Shown piece by piece: positions 36,715 through 45,060 of a DNA stretch of 64,000 bases (its first letter is position 1; every line of letters starts with the position of its first letter). The position numbers and the translations under genes were made by a program. Location: NCBI RefSeq assembly GCF_016907655.1, contig NZ_JAFBCL010000001.1:3940001-4004000 (forward strand), written 5' to 3'. The stretch is from Saccharothrix algeriensis (GTDB lineage Bacteria; Actinomycetota; Actinomycetes; Mycobacteriales; Pseudonocardiaceae). A model generated the notes under the pieces. The model was given only the letters and a program-made list of their open reading frames with translations. It had not been told where the DNA came from and did no database searches.

Positions 36715-37047
36715 TCAGGCTTGCCCCACGAAAGCGGCTTTGTCGGCTCCGTCGAGTCGGCCTACGGCGGCCGTCTGGGCCGTCACGGTGGCGACGAGTG
36801 CGAGCACGCAGAGCGTCACCCCGATCGCGGCGAGTGTTTTTCTGGTGCCGAAAAGCGCGATGACGCCGAGCACGAGCCCGACGCCCGCGATGATGGCGGT
36901 CAGGTTGTTGAAGAAGGCGATCGATGAGCCGACGAGCCCCACGACGCCCAGGATGGACGCGGTCCACGCCAGGGCGCCGAACCGGCTCTGCCCCACCGGG
37001 GCGCGGGTGGGCGCCTGTTGCTGGTGAGCGCCTTGCGGATAAGTCAT
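36715..37047 (-). CDS. Small membrane protein, unknown function
   Basis: A 110-aa protein with a hydrophilic Gln-rich N-terminus (MTYPQGAHQQQAPTR) and three membrane helices with GVVGLVGSSIAFFNN and GVIALFGTRKTLAAIGV. It resembles the DUF4190-like small membrane proteins of actinobacteria, without a defined function. It lies immediately after the AbiE-like pair, on the opposite strand. Confidence 0.7.
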   Translation of the reverse strand: MTYPQGAHQQQAPTRAPVGQSRFGALAWTASILGVVGLVGSSIAFFNNLTAIIAGVGLVLGVIALFGTRKTLAAIGVTLCVLALVATVTAQTAAVGRLDGADKAAFVGQA

Positions 37048-37196
37048 GGCGCACGTCCTCGGATTCGATGTGCCGGAACACCGAGACTGCGCCCCCGATT
37101 GCGGGTGGTGGCCTCAATTCACTCGTTCGAGTGGTGACCGGTAACGTGCGAAAACTTCGGCGCGATAACGCGCCCGGCCCGCCCCGGGTGAGTGGA

Positions 37197-38300
37197 TCAG
37201 CGGGTCACCGGGACGACCTGGGCGAGCAGCAGGCGGTAAGCCTCGCGGTCCACGGTGGCCGGGTCCTCGGACAGCCAGTCGCCGATCTCCGCCACGAACT
37301 GAGCCGGCGTCATCGGCGGGACCAGGGTGTCGGCCGGCTGGTCGGTGGTGATCTCGCCCGACCTGCTCGGGTAGACCAGCAGGGCGGAGCGGATGTCGAG
37401 CCACGGCAGGAGTTGCCGGTACGCCGCCAGCGTCCGGTGCAGGCGCGTGCCGCCGCCGCGGAACGGGTGGCCGTTGCGCCACAGGACGCCGTCGTCCCCC
37501 GCCGCGTAGTGGCCGGGCAGCCACGACTTCGACTCGACCAGCACCAGCCGCCGCCCGCACAGGACGGCGTGGTCCACGTCGGCGAAGACCGAACCCGGCC
37601 AGGCCAGGCCGTGGAACACGCGCGCGCCCGGCAGGCGGGTCAGGTAGCGGCCGAGCAGGTCCGCGGTCAGGCGCTCGCACACCCGGTCGTCGGTGGCGCC
37701 GTGGACGACCTCCGCGTCCACCTCGGCGGCGAAGCGGCGGTCCTCCCGCACGGCCCCGAGGTAGCGGCGCACCAGGCGGAACGCCACCGCCGCCGCGGCG
37801 GCCACCACCAGCAGCCACAGCGCCAGGGTCAGCGGGGTGAAGTCCACCGCCACCACCGGCAGCAGGAGGAAGAACCAGCCGCACAGGGCGGCCAGCGCCG
37901 GGGCGTGGCCGGGGCCCGCCGCCGGCGCGTAGCGCACCCGCTGGGCCACGTCGACCAGGTGCCACCACGGCACGTCGTCGGGGTCGACGACCGGCTTCGG
38001 GGGCACGAAGTCGGGGTCCTCGCCGAAGTTGCGCAGCCGGCCGGTCCGGCCGGTGCGCCGCGGGCGGGACGGGGCGGTGGGCGACTGGGGCCGGGTGAAC
38101 GACCAGCCGCGGTCGTAGTCGCGGCGCCGCGACGGGTCGCGGAGGGTGTCGTAAGCCTCCTGGAGCACCCGGAACGTCAGCGACGAGCCGCCCGCGTCGG
38201 GGTGCATGACCTTGGCCAGCGAGCGGTACGCGGACTTGATCTCCGCGGGGGACGCGTCGCGGCCCACCCCGAGCAACTCGTAGTAGTCGACCCCGCGCAC
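37197..38300 (-). CDS. J-domain/NERD-domain fusion protein
   Basis: A 367-aa protein. Residues 4-68 are a DnaJ domain (YYELLGVGRDASPAEIKSAY) with the HPD motif in MHPDAGG, needed to stimulate Hsp70 ATPase. A linker and two adjacent membrane helices (about 135-175) follow. The C-terminal part (about 190-365) is a NERD nuclease-related domain: FADVDHAVLCGRRLVLVESKSW has the Asp and Glu-x-Lys of restriction-endonuclease-like cores. The combination suggests a membrane-associated nuclease whose activity is linked to DnaK; this is inference. Start ATG at 38300. Confidence 0.8.
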   Translation of the reverse strand: MRGVDYYELLGVGRDASPAEIKSAYRSLAKVMHPDAGGSSLTFRVLQEAYDTLRDPSRRRDYDRGWSFTRPQSPTAPSRPRRTGRTGRLRNFGEDPDFVPPKPVVDPDDVPWWHLVDVAQRVRYAPAAGPGHAPALAALCGWFFLLLPVVAVDFTPLTLALWLLVVAAAAAVAFRLVRRYLGAVREDRRFAAEVDAEVVHGATDDRVCERLTADLLGRYLTRLPGARVFHGLAWPGSVFADVDHAVLCGRRLVLVESKSWLPGHYAAGDDGVLWRNGHPFRGGGTRLHRTLAAYRQLLPWLDIRSALLVYPSRSGEITTDQPADTLVPPMTPAQFVAEIGDWLSEDPATVDREAYRLLLAQVVPVTR

Positions 38301-38446
38301 GCGGAGACCTTAGCGGCACGGCCCGCCGTGATCGGTTCGGCACCGGTTAGGCACTGTTTTCCGGGGCGTGCTCCTGGTTAGGGTGGGCGGAGCCCGGCGG
38401 GCGGCGCACCCCTCGCCGCGCCGGAGGAGCCCCGCCCGGCTCCGGA

Positions 38447-38520
38447 GGACCTGTAGCGCAGTGGTTGACGCGCCCCCGACCCGTCGGGGGAGGACGCCGG
38501 TTCGAATCCGGCCTGGTCCG
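38447..38520 (+). ncRNA. tRNA-like element lacking a usable anticodon loop
   Basis: A 74-nt stretch with tRNA layout: acceptor-like GGACCTG (38447-38453) with CTGGTCC (38513-38519, one mismatch), positions 8-9 TA, D-arm GCGCAGTGGTTGACGCG, variable loop AGGAC and a perfect T-arm GCCGGTTCGAATCCGGC. The central arm is CCCCCGAC-CC-GTCGGGGG, an almost loop-less hairpin with no U33 and no 7-nt anticodon loop, so it cannot decode. No CCA is encoded. It may be a tRNA pseudogene, a structured regulatory leader of the small gene 53 bp downstream, or an attachment-site relic. Confidence 0.55.
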
Positions 38521-38573
38521 CCGCACCCCGCCCCCGAGTTGCCGGGCGCCCGGGGGTGTCGCACGCTGCGCGC

Positions 38574-38831
38574 ATGGCGACCTGTGACGTCTGCGGCAAC
38601 GACTACTGGATGGCGTTCGAGGTGCGCACCGTCGGCGGCGGGGTGCACACGTTCGACAGCTTCGAGTGCGCGATCCAGCGACTGGCGCCCCGGTGCGAGC
38701 GCTGCGACTGCCGGATCCTCGGGCACGGCGTGGAGGTGGAGGGGCGGTTCTTCTGCTGCGCCCACTGCGCCCGCAACGCCGAGCGGCTCGGCGACCAGAT
38801 CCGCGACACCGTCGGCGCCCACCCCGACTAG
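38574..38831 (+). CDS. Small zinc-ribbon protein, unknown function
   Basis: An 85-aa protein with three Cys-x2-Cys pairs: CDVCG, CERCDC, and FCCAHCAR, plus FDSFECAI, so it should bind one or two zinc ions. The ATG at 38574 is chosen because the conserved motif starts at once. The function is unknown. Its last 4 bp overlap the gene on the other strand. Confidence 0.7.
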   Translation: MATCDVCGNDYWMAFEVRTVGGGVHTFDSFECAIQRLAPRCERCDCRILGHGVEVEGRFFCCAHCARNAERLGDQIRDTVGAHPD

Positions 38832-39313
38832 CGCGGCGGGCAGGTGAGGACCAGTCGGCCGCCGACGAAGGACGGCTGCAGGTCGCCCCGCGCGTCCACG
38901 CTCTTGAGTCCGGGCGGCAGGACCTCCTCGATCGCGCTGAACGCCAGGACGTCCGACACCCCGTGCCTGCCCCGCAGGGACCGCTGCCCCGGGAAGCGCA
39001 GGGCCCGGCCCTCCCGGCGGTCCCGGTGGGCGAGCGCGGCCCGCAGCGCCCCGCGCGTGAGGTGCTCCGGACCCGCCAGCCGCTGCAGCCTGCCGTTGTG
39101 CACGGCGACGCCGTAGCCGCGTTCCAGCAGCGTCGAGAGGGTGTTCTCGGACGGGGCGTCGGTGAGGCGGAAGGACATCGCGTGGCGGTCCTCCACCACG
39201 TGCACGCACACCACGTGCGCGTGGAACAGCAGCGACTCGTACAGGGCCACGGCTGCCACGTCCGCCGCGCGCGGGTCCTCGTGCCCCGCGTTCAGGCCGA
39301 GCCAGGTTGTCAT
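38828..39313 (-). CDS. Uncharacterised 161-aa protein
   Basis: Starts MTTWLGLNAGHEDPR and has no recognised domain, signal or membrane helix. Central SENTLSTLLERGYGV and C-terminal LVLTCPPR are features without known meaning. Codon bias supports a real gene. It converges with the zinc-ribbon gene with a 4-bp overlap. The next 200 bp (39314-39514) show no feature. Confidence 0.6.
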   Translation of the reverse strand: MTTWLGLNAGHEDPRAADVAAVALYESLLFHAHVVCVHVVEDRHAMSFRLTDAPSENTLSTLLERGYGVAVHNGRLQRLAGPEHLTRGALRAALAHRDRREGRALRFPGQRSLRGRHGVSDVLAFSAIEEVLPPGLKSVDARGDLQPSFVGGRLVLTCPPR

Positions 39314-39514
39314 CGCACGTCCACGAAAGTCGATGCCGATCCCTTCCGCGAGGTCGGAACGAGCCTGCCGCGCCGGCCCCGGCTCCCGGCGAGGCTAGTC
39401 CGATCGGGTGAGATTCGGGTAGCCATCGGCTGTCGGTTTTCCGAAATCGCGGTGCGCCGGGGCGCGGGTAGCCCGAACGGACCACACCCGAAGGGACAAC
39501 CCGAACCGGCGGCC

Positions 39515-40321
39515 CTAGCCGGGCAGCAGGTCGATGCCCCCCAGGAACGGCAGCGCGCCGGCCTGCTGGAGGGCCGCCGCGGACAGCCACACCGACAGCA
39601 GCGTGATCAGCGGCCCCACCACCGTCATCTCCACCTTGCCGCCGGTCTGCATCCGCAGGACCTTGGGCGGGGCGACGGGGAACCAGGTCTTGCCCGCCAG
39701 CGGGATCGGCCACAGGATCGGGCAGCCCTGCTCGGTGATCGCGTCGCCGAGGTAGTGCGCCACGCACCCGACGCCCACCGCCACCCCGCACGCCGCCGCG
39801 CTCGCCGCGGTCTGGGCCGTCCACGCCAGGCACACGCCGGTGATCACGGCGGAGACCACCGTGATCAGCAGGGCGTCCTTCTTCGGGCACCAGTCGTTCA
39901 TGATCCCGCGCACGGCCAGGCCCGCGAACACGAACATCAGCACCGGCAGCGCCCACTTCTGCGACTGCTGCACGACGGCGGTCGTGCCCACGGCGGCGGC
40001 CACGGCGAACGCCAGGGTGTGGGTCAGGCCCCGGTGCCCGCCGTCGCGGTTGGAGTCCTTGCGGGTGCGCGTGGTGCGGTAGACGAACGAGCTGATGGAG
40101 TTGATCAGGGCCGACGCGCCCCCGCTGATCGGCCCGAACGTGCGCGAGATCGTCGACGACGGGTGGTCGAGGTCGGGCAGCAGCGCCGCACCGGTCGCCA
40201 GCACCGCCCCGACGGCCCAGCTCTGCGGCGTGAGCTGGCCGATGGGGTGGTGGTCGGCGAGCGCGGTCACCGCCGCCCAGGCCAGCAAACCGCTCATGGC
40301 GTGCGTCGGTCCGGTCGACAC
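39515..40321 (-). CDS. Membrane-bound metal-dependent hydrolase (YdjM-like, DUF457)
   Basis: A 268-aa protein with several helices and the family His/Asp motifs THAMSG, LLPDLDHP, HRGLTHTL and HYLGDAITEQGC, which form the metal site of YdjM-type hydrolases (PF04307). In E. coli ydjM is SOS-inducible; no SOS box is seen here. The GTG at 40321 follows GGAGGGGGG and is preferred to an earlier in-frame start. It is divergent from icd. Confidence 0.8.
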   Translation of the reverse strand: MSTGPTHAMSGLLAWAAVTALADHHPIGQLTPQSWAVGAVLATGAALLPDLDHPSSTISRTFGPISGGASALINSISSFVYRTTRTRKDSNRDGGHRGLTHTLAFAVAAAVGTTAVVQQSQKWALPVLMFVFAGLAVRGIMNDWCPKKDALLITVVSAVITGVCLAWTAQTAASAAACGVAVGVGCVAHYLGDAITEQGCPILWPIPLAGKTWFPVAPPKVLRMQTGGKVEMTVVGPLITLLSVWLSAAALQQAGALPFLGGIDLLPG

Positions 40322-40458
40322 GGTGCCCCCCTCCAAGATCGTGAGTGGAGGCTAAGGCATTGTGACCCCGTTCCCATTTGAGTCGGGTGGGTCACCTGCA
40401 GCCGGACATAGCAGTACGCTTGTCTTGCTTGCACTGTCGCGAGAGGAGCGCCCTGAGT

Positions 40459-41679
40459 ATGGGCAAGATCAAGGTTCAGGGGACCGTCGTCGAACTCGAC
40501 GGCGACGAGATGACCCGGATCATCTGGCAGTTCATCAAGGACAAGCTGATCCACCCGTACCTGGACGTCAACCTGGAGTACTACGACCTGGGCATCGAGC
40601 ACCGGGACGCCACCGACGACCAGGTGACCGTCGACTCGGCGCACGCCATCAAGAAGCACGGCGTGGGCGTCAAGTGCGCGACCATCACGCCCGACGAGGC
40701 CCGGGTCGAGGAGTTCGGCCTGAAGAAGATGTGGGTCTCGCCGAACGGCACGATCCGCAACATCCTCGGCGGCGTGGTGTTCCGCGAGCCGATCATCATC
40801 TCGAACATCCCGCGGCTGGTGCCGGGCTGGTCCAAGCCGATCATCATCGGCCGCCACGCCCACGGCGACCAGTACAAGGCCACCAACTTCAAGGTGCCGG
40901 GCGCGGGCGAGCTGACCATCACGTTCACGCCCGAGGACGGCTCCGAGCCGATCCAGCACGTCGTGGCCAACTACGGCCCCGACGGCGGCGTGGCGCTGGG
41001 CATGTACAACTTCAACAAGTCCATCGAAGACTTCGCGCGCGCCTCGTTCTCCTACGGGTTGCAGCGGAACTACCCGGTGTACATGTCCACCAAGAACACG
41101 ATCCTCAAGGCTTACGACGGCGCGTTCAAGGACATCTTCCAGGCGGTCTTCGAGTCCGAGTTCAAGGACAAGTTCGACGCCGCCGGCCTCACCTACGAGC
41201 ACCGCCTGATCGACGACATGGTCGCGGCGGCGCTGAAGTGGGAGGGCGGCTACGTCTGGGCGTGCAAGAACTACGACGGCGACGTCCAGTCCGACACGGT
41301 GGCGCAGGGCTTCGGCTCGCTGGGCCTGATGACGTCGGTCCTGATGACGCCGGACGGCCGGACCGTCGAGGCGGAGGCGGCGCACGGCACCGTGACCCGC
41401 CACTTCCGCCAGCACCAGGCCGGCAAGCCGACCTCCACCAACCCGATCGCGTCGATCTACGCGTGGACCGGTGGCCTGAAGCACCGCGGCAAGCTGGACG
41501 GCACGCCCGAGGTGACCGGCTTCGCGGAGACGCTGGAGAAGGTCATCATCGAGACCGTCGAGAGCGGCCGGATGACCAAGGACCTGGCCCTGCTCGTCGG
41601 GCCGGACCAGGAGTGGCTGACCACCGAGGACTTCCTCGGCACGCTGGACGAGAACCTGCAGAAGCGCATGGCCGGCTGA
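40459..41679 (+). CDS. icd: NADP-dependent isocitrate dehydrogenase
   Basis: Converts isocitrate to 2-oxoglutarate and CO2 in the TCA cycle, generating NADPH. The 406-aa protein is of the homodimeric eukaryotic-like type ([55 protein letters not shown] with the substrate Ser/Asn/Arg residues, and [14 protein letters not shown]). The ATG at 40459 lies a few bases after GAGAGGAG. It is followed by a perfect hairpin. Confidence 0.96.
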   Translation: MGKIKVQGTVVELDGDEMTRIIWQFIKDKLIHPYLDVNLEYYDLGIEHRDATDDQVTVDSAHAIKKHGVGVKCATITPDEARVEEFGLKKMWVSPNGTIRNILGGVVFREPIIISNIPRLVPGWSKPIIIGRHAHGDQYKATNFKVPGAGELTITFTPEDGSEPIQHVVANYGPDGGVALGMYNFNKSIEDFARASFSYGLQRNYPVYMSTKNTILKAYDGAFKDIFQAVFESEFKDKFDAAGLTYEHRLIDDMVAAALKWEGGYVWACKNYDGDVQSDTVAQGFGSLGLMTSVLMTPDGRTVEAEAAHGTVTRHFRQHQAGKPTSTNPIASIYAWTGGLKHRGKLDGTPEVTGFAETLEKVIIETVESGRMTKDLALLVGPDQEWLTTEDFLGTLDENLQKRMAG

Positions 41680-41696
41680 CACCGGGGCTCGTTCGC

Positions 41697-41728
41697 CGGA
41701 GGGGACCGCTCGGGGGCGGTCCCCTCCG
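41697..41728. terminator. Hairpin terminator after icd
   Basis: A perfect 13-bp stem (CGGAGGGGACCGC at 41697-41709 with 41716-41728) and 6-nt loop lie 18 bp after the icd stop. Confidence 0.85.
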
Positions 41729-41735
41729 CCGTCTC

Positions 41736-41826
41736 CCGGGTCCGCCTCCCGGCGCCACCTTCCGGGCACGTCTTCCGGGTCCGTCTTCCGGGTCCGTCTC
41801 CCGGGTCCGTCTCCCGGGTCCGCCTC
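41736..41826. repeat. 13-bp tandem array after icd
   Basis: Seven units of about CCGGGTCCGTCTC start every 13 bp from 41736 to 41814, the last four nearly identical; a degenerate eighth begins at 41827. The array fills most of the 290-bp gap before the SH3-like gene. Confidence 0.75.
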
Positions 41827-41969
41827 CCGGGGGCCGCGCGCGTGACCCGCGGGCAGCCGCGGTCACCCGTTCGGTTCCCCTGCGGAGTGGAATCGGCCCG
41901 GCGGCGCCCGCCGCGCCCGCCCGCCGCGCTATATCTGCACCTCGGGAGCGGTTTTCCGGGAGGCGTGGC

Positions 41970-42284
41970 ATGTTCGGTATTCCTGTGCGCGGGTTGGTCG
42001 TGGTGGGCGTGCTGGCGGCGGCCGGCGTGCTCTACGCCGCGAACGGCGGCAAGCCGATGGGCGCCGGGCAGTTCGCGCCCGGGGGGTGCGAGGTCACCGT
42101 GACGGCCGACGTCCTCAACGTGCGGGCCGGGCCGGCGGACACCCAGCCGATCGTCTCGACCCTGCGGCGGGACGCGGTGGTCAAGGCCGACCGGACGGTG
42201 CAGAACGGGTTCCGGCTGCTCGCCGACGGGAACTGGGTGAACGACGACTTCGTCGAGCCGACCTCGACCAGTGACTGCGGGTGA
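41970..42284 (+). CDS. Small exported SH3-domain protein
   Basis: A 104-aa protein with an N-terminal hydrophobic helix (VRGLVVVGVLAAAGVLYAA) and a bacterial SH3 domain (TADVLNVRAGPADTQPIVST, VKADRTVQNGFRLLADGNWV). SH3 domains of this type bind cell-wall peptides. Two Cys (PGGCEVT and the penultimate TSDCG) flank the domain and could pair outside the cell. The start is ATG at 41970 after GGGAGG. Its stop overlaps an upstream frame of the P450 gene, which starts 72 bp later. Confidence 0.75.
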   Translation: MFGIPVRGLVVVGVLAAAGVLYAANGGKPMGAGQFAPGGCEVTVTADVLNVRAGPADTQPIVSTLRRDAVVKADRTVQNGFRLLADGNWVNDDFVEPTSTSDCG

Positions 42285-42355
42285 CCGCCGGTGACGGGCG
42301 CGGGTCGCTCGGGGAGCGGTGTCGCCGCACGGGCCCGCGGTGCCACGGTGGCAGC

Positions 42356-43672
42356 GTGGACCGCTTACCCCCGCAGGTGTCCGGCGCGCTGCCCGTGCTG
42401 GGACACGTGGTCGAGTTCGTCCGCGAACCGGTCCGGCTGATCGAGCGCGGCCACCGGGAGGTCGGGGAGGTGTTCTCCGTCCGCCTGCCCGGCCGGCGGG
42501 CGGTCGTGCTGCTGGGGTCGCGGCACAACCGGTTCTTCTTCGCCGAGACCGACCGGAAGCTGTCGATCCGCACCGCCTACCCGTTCTTCGAGCGCATGTT
42601 CTCGCCCGAGTTCTACTTCTTCGCCGGCCCGGAGGAGTACCGGCGGCAGCGCGAGATCGTCGTGCCGCGCTTCCAGGGGCGGCAGCTCGACGGCTACGTG
42701 GAGGTCATGCGGGAGGAGACCGCCGCGTTCGAGGACCACCTCGGCGAGTCGGGCGAGTTCGACCTGACCGCGGAGTTCGGCCCGCTCGTCCTGCGCATCG
42801 CGGCGCACTGCTTCCTCGGCCCCGACTTCGGCGCCCGGATGGACCGGGACTTCTTCGCCGAGTTCCGCCGGTTCTCCGCCGGCATGAACCCCGCCGCGCC
42901 GCAGGGGCTCCCGCTGCCGTCGGTGATCCGCAGCAACCGGGCCCGCGACCGGCTGCGCGCCGCGCTCGGCGGCATGATCCGGCAGCGCCGGGCGAACCCC
43001 GTCACGCCGCCCGACTTCCTTCAGACCCTCGCCGGGGCGACCTACGCCGACGGCGCCCCCGTGCCGGACCCGGTGCTGGTCAACATGATCCTGCTGTTCA
43101 CGTGGGCCGGCCACGAGACCACGACCGGGCACGTGTCGTGGGCGCTGGTCGACCTGCTGAGCCACCCCGAGCACGTCGAACGGGTGCGGGCGGAGATCGG
43201 CCCGCTGGACCTCGCGGGCGTGAAGCGCCTGGCGCACCTGGACGACTGCCTGCACGAGACCGAGCGCCTGCACCCGGTCGCGCACGTGCTGGTGCGCCAG
43301 GCGGCGGAGGAGTTCGAGGTCGACGGCCACGTCGTCCCGGAGGGCACGATGGTGGTCGCCGCGCCGTCGGTGTCCCACCGGCTGCCCGCGGAGCACGCGC
43401 GGCCGGACGAGTTCCGGCCCGACCGGTTCACCGAGGGCCGGGAGGGCAGGCTGGAGCGCCAGGCCCTGATCGGCTTCGGCGGCGGCCTGCACCGCTGCAC
43501 GGGCGTGCACTTCGCGTACCTGGAGATGAAGGTGGTCCTGGCGCGGCTGCTGGACCGCTACGACTTCACGCTGCTCGACCGCGACCCGAAGCCCGTGCCG
43601 GGCGCGCACACCAAGTGGCCGGCCTCCCCGTGCCGGGTCCGGTACGCCAGGCGGGCGCCTGCGGTGGTGTGA
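42356..43672 (+). CDS. Cytochrome P450, CYP51-like
   Basis: A 438-aa heme monooxygenase. I-helix AGHETTTGHVSWAL with the proton-delivery Thr, ExxR in HETERLHPV, and heme loop FGGGLHRCTGVHFAYLEMK with the axial Cys. The sequence before the heme motif and the end HTKWPASPCRVRYARR resemble the CYP51 clade (sterol 14-alpha demethylases and relatives), but no sterol substrate follows from this and the identity is not proven. Redox partner genes are not adjacent. Start GTG at 42356; the upstream extension to 42281 is not conserved-looking. Confidence 0.88.
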   Translation: MDRLPPQVSGALPVLGHVVEFVREPVRLIERGHREVGEVFSVRLPGRRAVVLLGSRHNRFFFAETDRKLSIRTAYPFFERMFSPEFYFFAGPEEYRRQREIVVPRFQGRQLDGYVEVMREETAAFEDHLGESGEFDLTAEFGPLVLRIAAHCFLGPDFGARMDRDFFAEFRRFSAGMNPAAPQGLPLPSVIRSNRARDRLRAALGGMIRQRRANPVTPPDFLQTLAGATYADGAPVPDPVLVNMILLFTWAGHETTTGHVSWALVDLLSHPEHVERVRAEIGPLDLAGVKRLAHLDDCLHETERLHPVAHVLVRQAAEEFEVDGHVVPEGTMVVAAPSVSHRLPAEHARPDEFRPDRFTEGREGRLERQALIGFGGGLHRCTGVHFAYLEMKVVLARLLDRYDFTLLDRDPKPVPGAHTKWPASPCRVRYARRAPAVV

Positions 43673-43902
43673 TGGTCCCCATGTTCTTCAGGTGGCGCTC
43701 CTGGCGTCGGGACGCGGTGACGACGTGCGCGTGCGAGCCCGAGTGGCCGGGGCTGCGGGCCGAGCTGGACGGCCACGAGGTGCGCGGCGTGCCGTCGCCG
43801 GACGGCGACAGCCCGATGGTGGCGATGCTGGGCCTCCGAGCGCGGTGCGCAGGCTGCGGGGCGCACTACCCGCACGGCTGGGCCGTCGCCGACCGCCACT
43901 AG
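43672..43902 (+). CDS. Small Cys-rich protein, unknown function
   Basis: A 76-aa protein with CAC, and CAGCGAHYPHGW, so two Cys pairs that may bind zinc. ATG at 43672 overlaps the P450 stop by one base (TGATG); a second ATG at 43681 is possible. It is probably translated with the P450. Family not recognised. Confidence 0.5.
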   Translation: MVPMFFRWRSWRRDAVTTCACEPEWPGLRAELDGHEVRGVPSPDGDSPMVAMLGLRARCAGCGAHYPHGWAVADRH

Positions 43903-43913
43903 GCTGTCCCGCC

Positions 43914-44735
43914 GTGCTCACCGTGTCGACCGTCAACGTCAACGGCCTGCGCGCCGCCGCCAGGAAGGGCTACCTGGAGTGGCTGGCCGCGACGCCCGCC
44001 GACGTGGTGTGCCTGCAGGAGGTCCGCGCCGAGCCGGGGCAGCTGGCCGAGGAGGTGCGCTCGCCGGAGGGCTGGCACGTGGCGCACGCGCACTCGGAGG
44101 TCAAGGGGCGCAACGGCGTCGCCGTGCTGACCCGGCAGGCGCCCGGGGCGGTCCGGGTCGGCTTCGGCGCGCCCGAGTTCGAGCGCTCCGGGCGGTACGT
44201 GGAGGTGGAGCTGCCGTCGGTGGTAGTGGCGAGCCTGTACCTGCCCAGCGGTGACGCGGGCACGCCCCGGCAGGACGAGAAGGAGCGGTTCATGGCCGCG
44301 TTCCTGCCGTACCTGGTGGAGCTGCGGGAGAAGGCGGCGGCCGACGGGCGCGAGGTCGTGGTGTGCGGCGACTGGAACATCGCGCACCGCGAGGCGGACC
44401 TGAAGGCGTGGAGGACCAACCGGAACTCCGCGGGGTTCCTGCCGTCGGAACGGGCCTGGCTGTCGCAGGTGTACTCGTCCGGGTACGTGGACGTCGTGCG
44501 CGCGCTGCACCCGGACGTCGAGGGGCCGTACACGTGGTGGTCCTACCGGGGGAAGGCGTTCGACAACGACTCGGGGTGGCGGATCGACCTGGTCTGCGCG
44601 ACCGAGGGCATCGCGGCCAGGGCGACCAGCGCGGTGGTCGAGCGCGCGGCCACCTACGCCGAGCGCTGGTCCGACCACGCGCCGGTGACGGTGGGCTTCG
44701 ACTGGCCGGCGGGCGTGGATCCGGCACAATCGTGA
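43914..44735 (+). CDS. Exodeoxyribonuclease III (AP endonuclease)
   Basis: A 273-aa enzyme of the EEP superfamily that cuts DNA 5' of abasic sites and degrades 3' ends. Motifs present: TVNVNGLRAA, CLQEVRAEP, GRNGVAVLTR, VVCGDWNIAHREAD, WWSYRGKAFDNDSGWRIDLV and SDHAPVTV. The GTG at 43914 lies 9 bp after a -10-like TAGGCT, consistent with a leaderless message. Its last 85 coding bases before the final codons are repeated exactly at 45432-45516, after the toxin-antitoxin cassette; the gene end GVDPAQS was apparently replaced, the old end being AGRS. Confidence 0.92.
   Translation: MLTVSTVNVNGLRAAARKGYLEWLAATPADVVCLQEVRAEPGQLAEEVRSPEGWHVAHAHSEVKGRNGVAVLTRQAPGAVRVGFGAPEFERSGRYVEVELPSVVVASLYLPSGDAGTPRQDEKERFMAAFLPYLVELREKAAADGREVVVCGDWNIAHREADLKAWRTNRNSAGFLPSERAWLSQVYSSGYVDVVRALHPDVEGPYTWWSYRGKAFDNDSGWRIDLVCATEGIAARATSAVVERAATYAERWSDHAPVTVGFDWPAGVDPAQS
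44631..44715. repeat. 85-bp direct repeat, left copy (in exonuclease III 3' end)
   Basis: This 85-bp piece of the exonuclease gene is identical base for base to 45432-45516; the two flank the 716-bp MNT-HEPN cassette. Divergence begins abruptly on both sides. It looks like an attachment or duplication scar. Confidence 0.9.
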
Positions 44736-44751
44736 CCGGGAGGTGGGGACC

Positions 44752-45060
44752 GTGCACGAGGTGATCGCGGCCAGGCTGCCCGAGGTGGAGGAGCTGTGCC
44801 GGGCGCTGGGCGTCCGCCGCCTCGACGTGTTCGGCTCCGCCGTCGGCGACTCGTTCGACCCGGTGTCGAGCGACGTGGACGTCCTGGTGGAGTTCGACGC
44901 CCGGCCGGGCTTCGACCACTTCGGCAGCTACTTCGCCCTGAAGGAGGGGCTGGAGCGGATCTTCGGTCGGCCGGTCGACCTGGTGAGCGGTTCCGGCATC
45001 CGCAACCCGTACTTCCGGCGGCGCGTGATGGAGACCAGGGAACAGCTGTATGCGGCCTGA
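44752..45060 (+). CDS. MNT-domain nucleotidyltransferase antitoxin (MntA-like)
   Basis: A 102-aa minimal nucleotidyltransferase: RRLDVFGSAVGDSF followed by SSDVDVLVEF gives the GS...DxD active site. MntA-type antitoxins silence their HEPN partner by adding AMP to a Tyr. The gene is immediately followed by a HEPN gene overlapping by 11 bp. The GTG at 44752 lies eight bases after GGGAGG and is preferred to the GTG at 44743. The pair is bounded by an 85-bp direct repeat. Confidence 0.85.
   Translation: MHEVIAARLPEVEELCRALGVRRLDVFGSAVGDSFDPVSSDVDVLVEFDARPGFDHFGSYFALKEGLERIFGRPVDLVSGSGIRNPYFRRRVMETREQLYAA

Noticed and set aside
38447..38520. Annotation as a normal tRNA (Gly, Arg or Pro anticodon)
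   Set aside because: No register gives a 7-nt loop with U33; the central arm pairs completely, leaving two bases.
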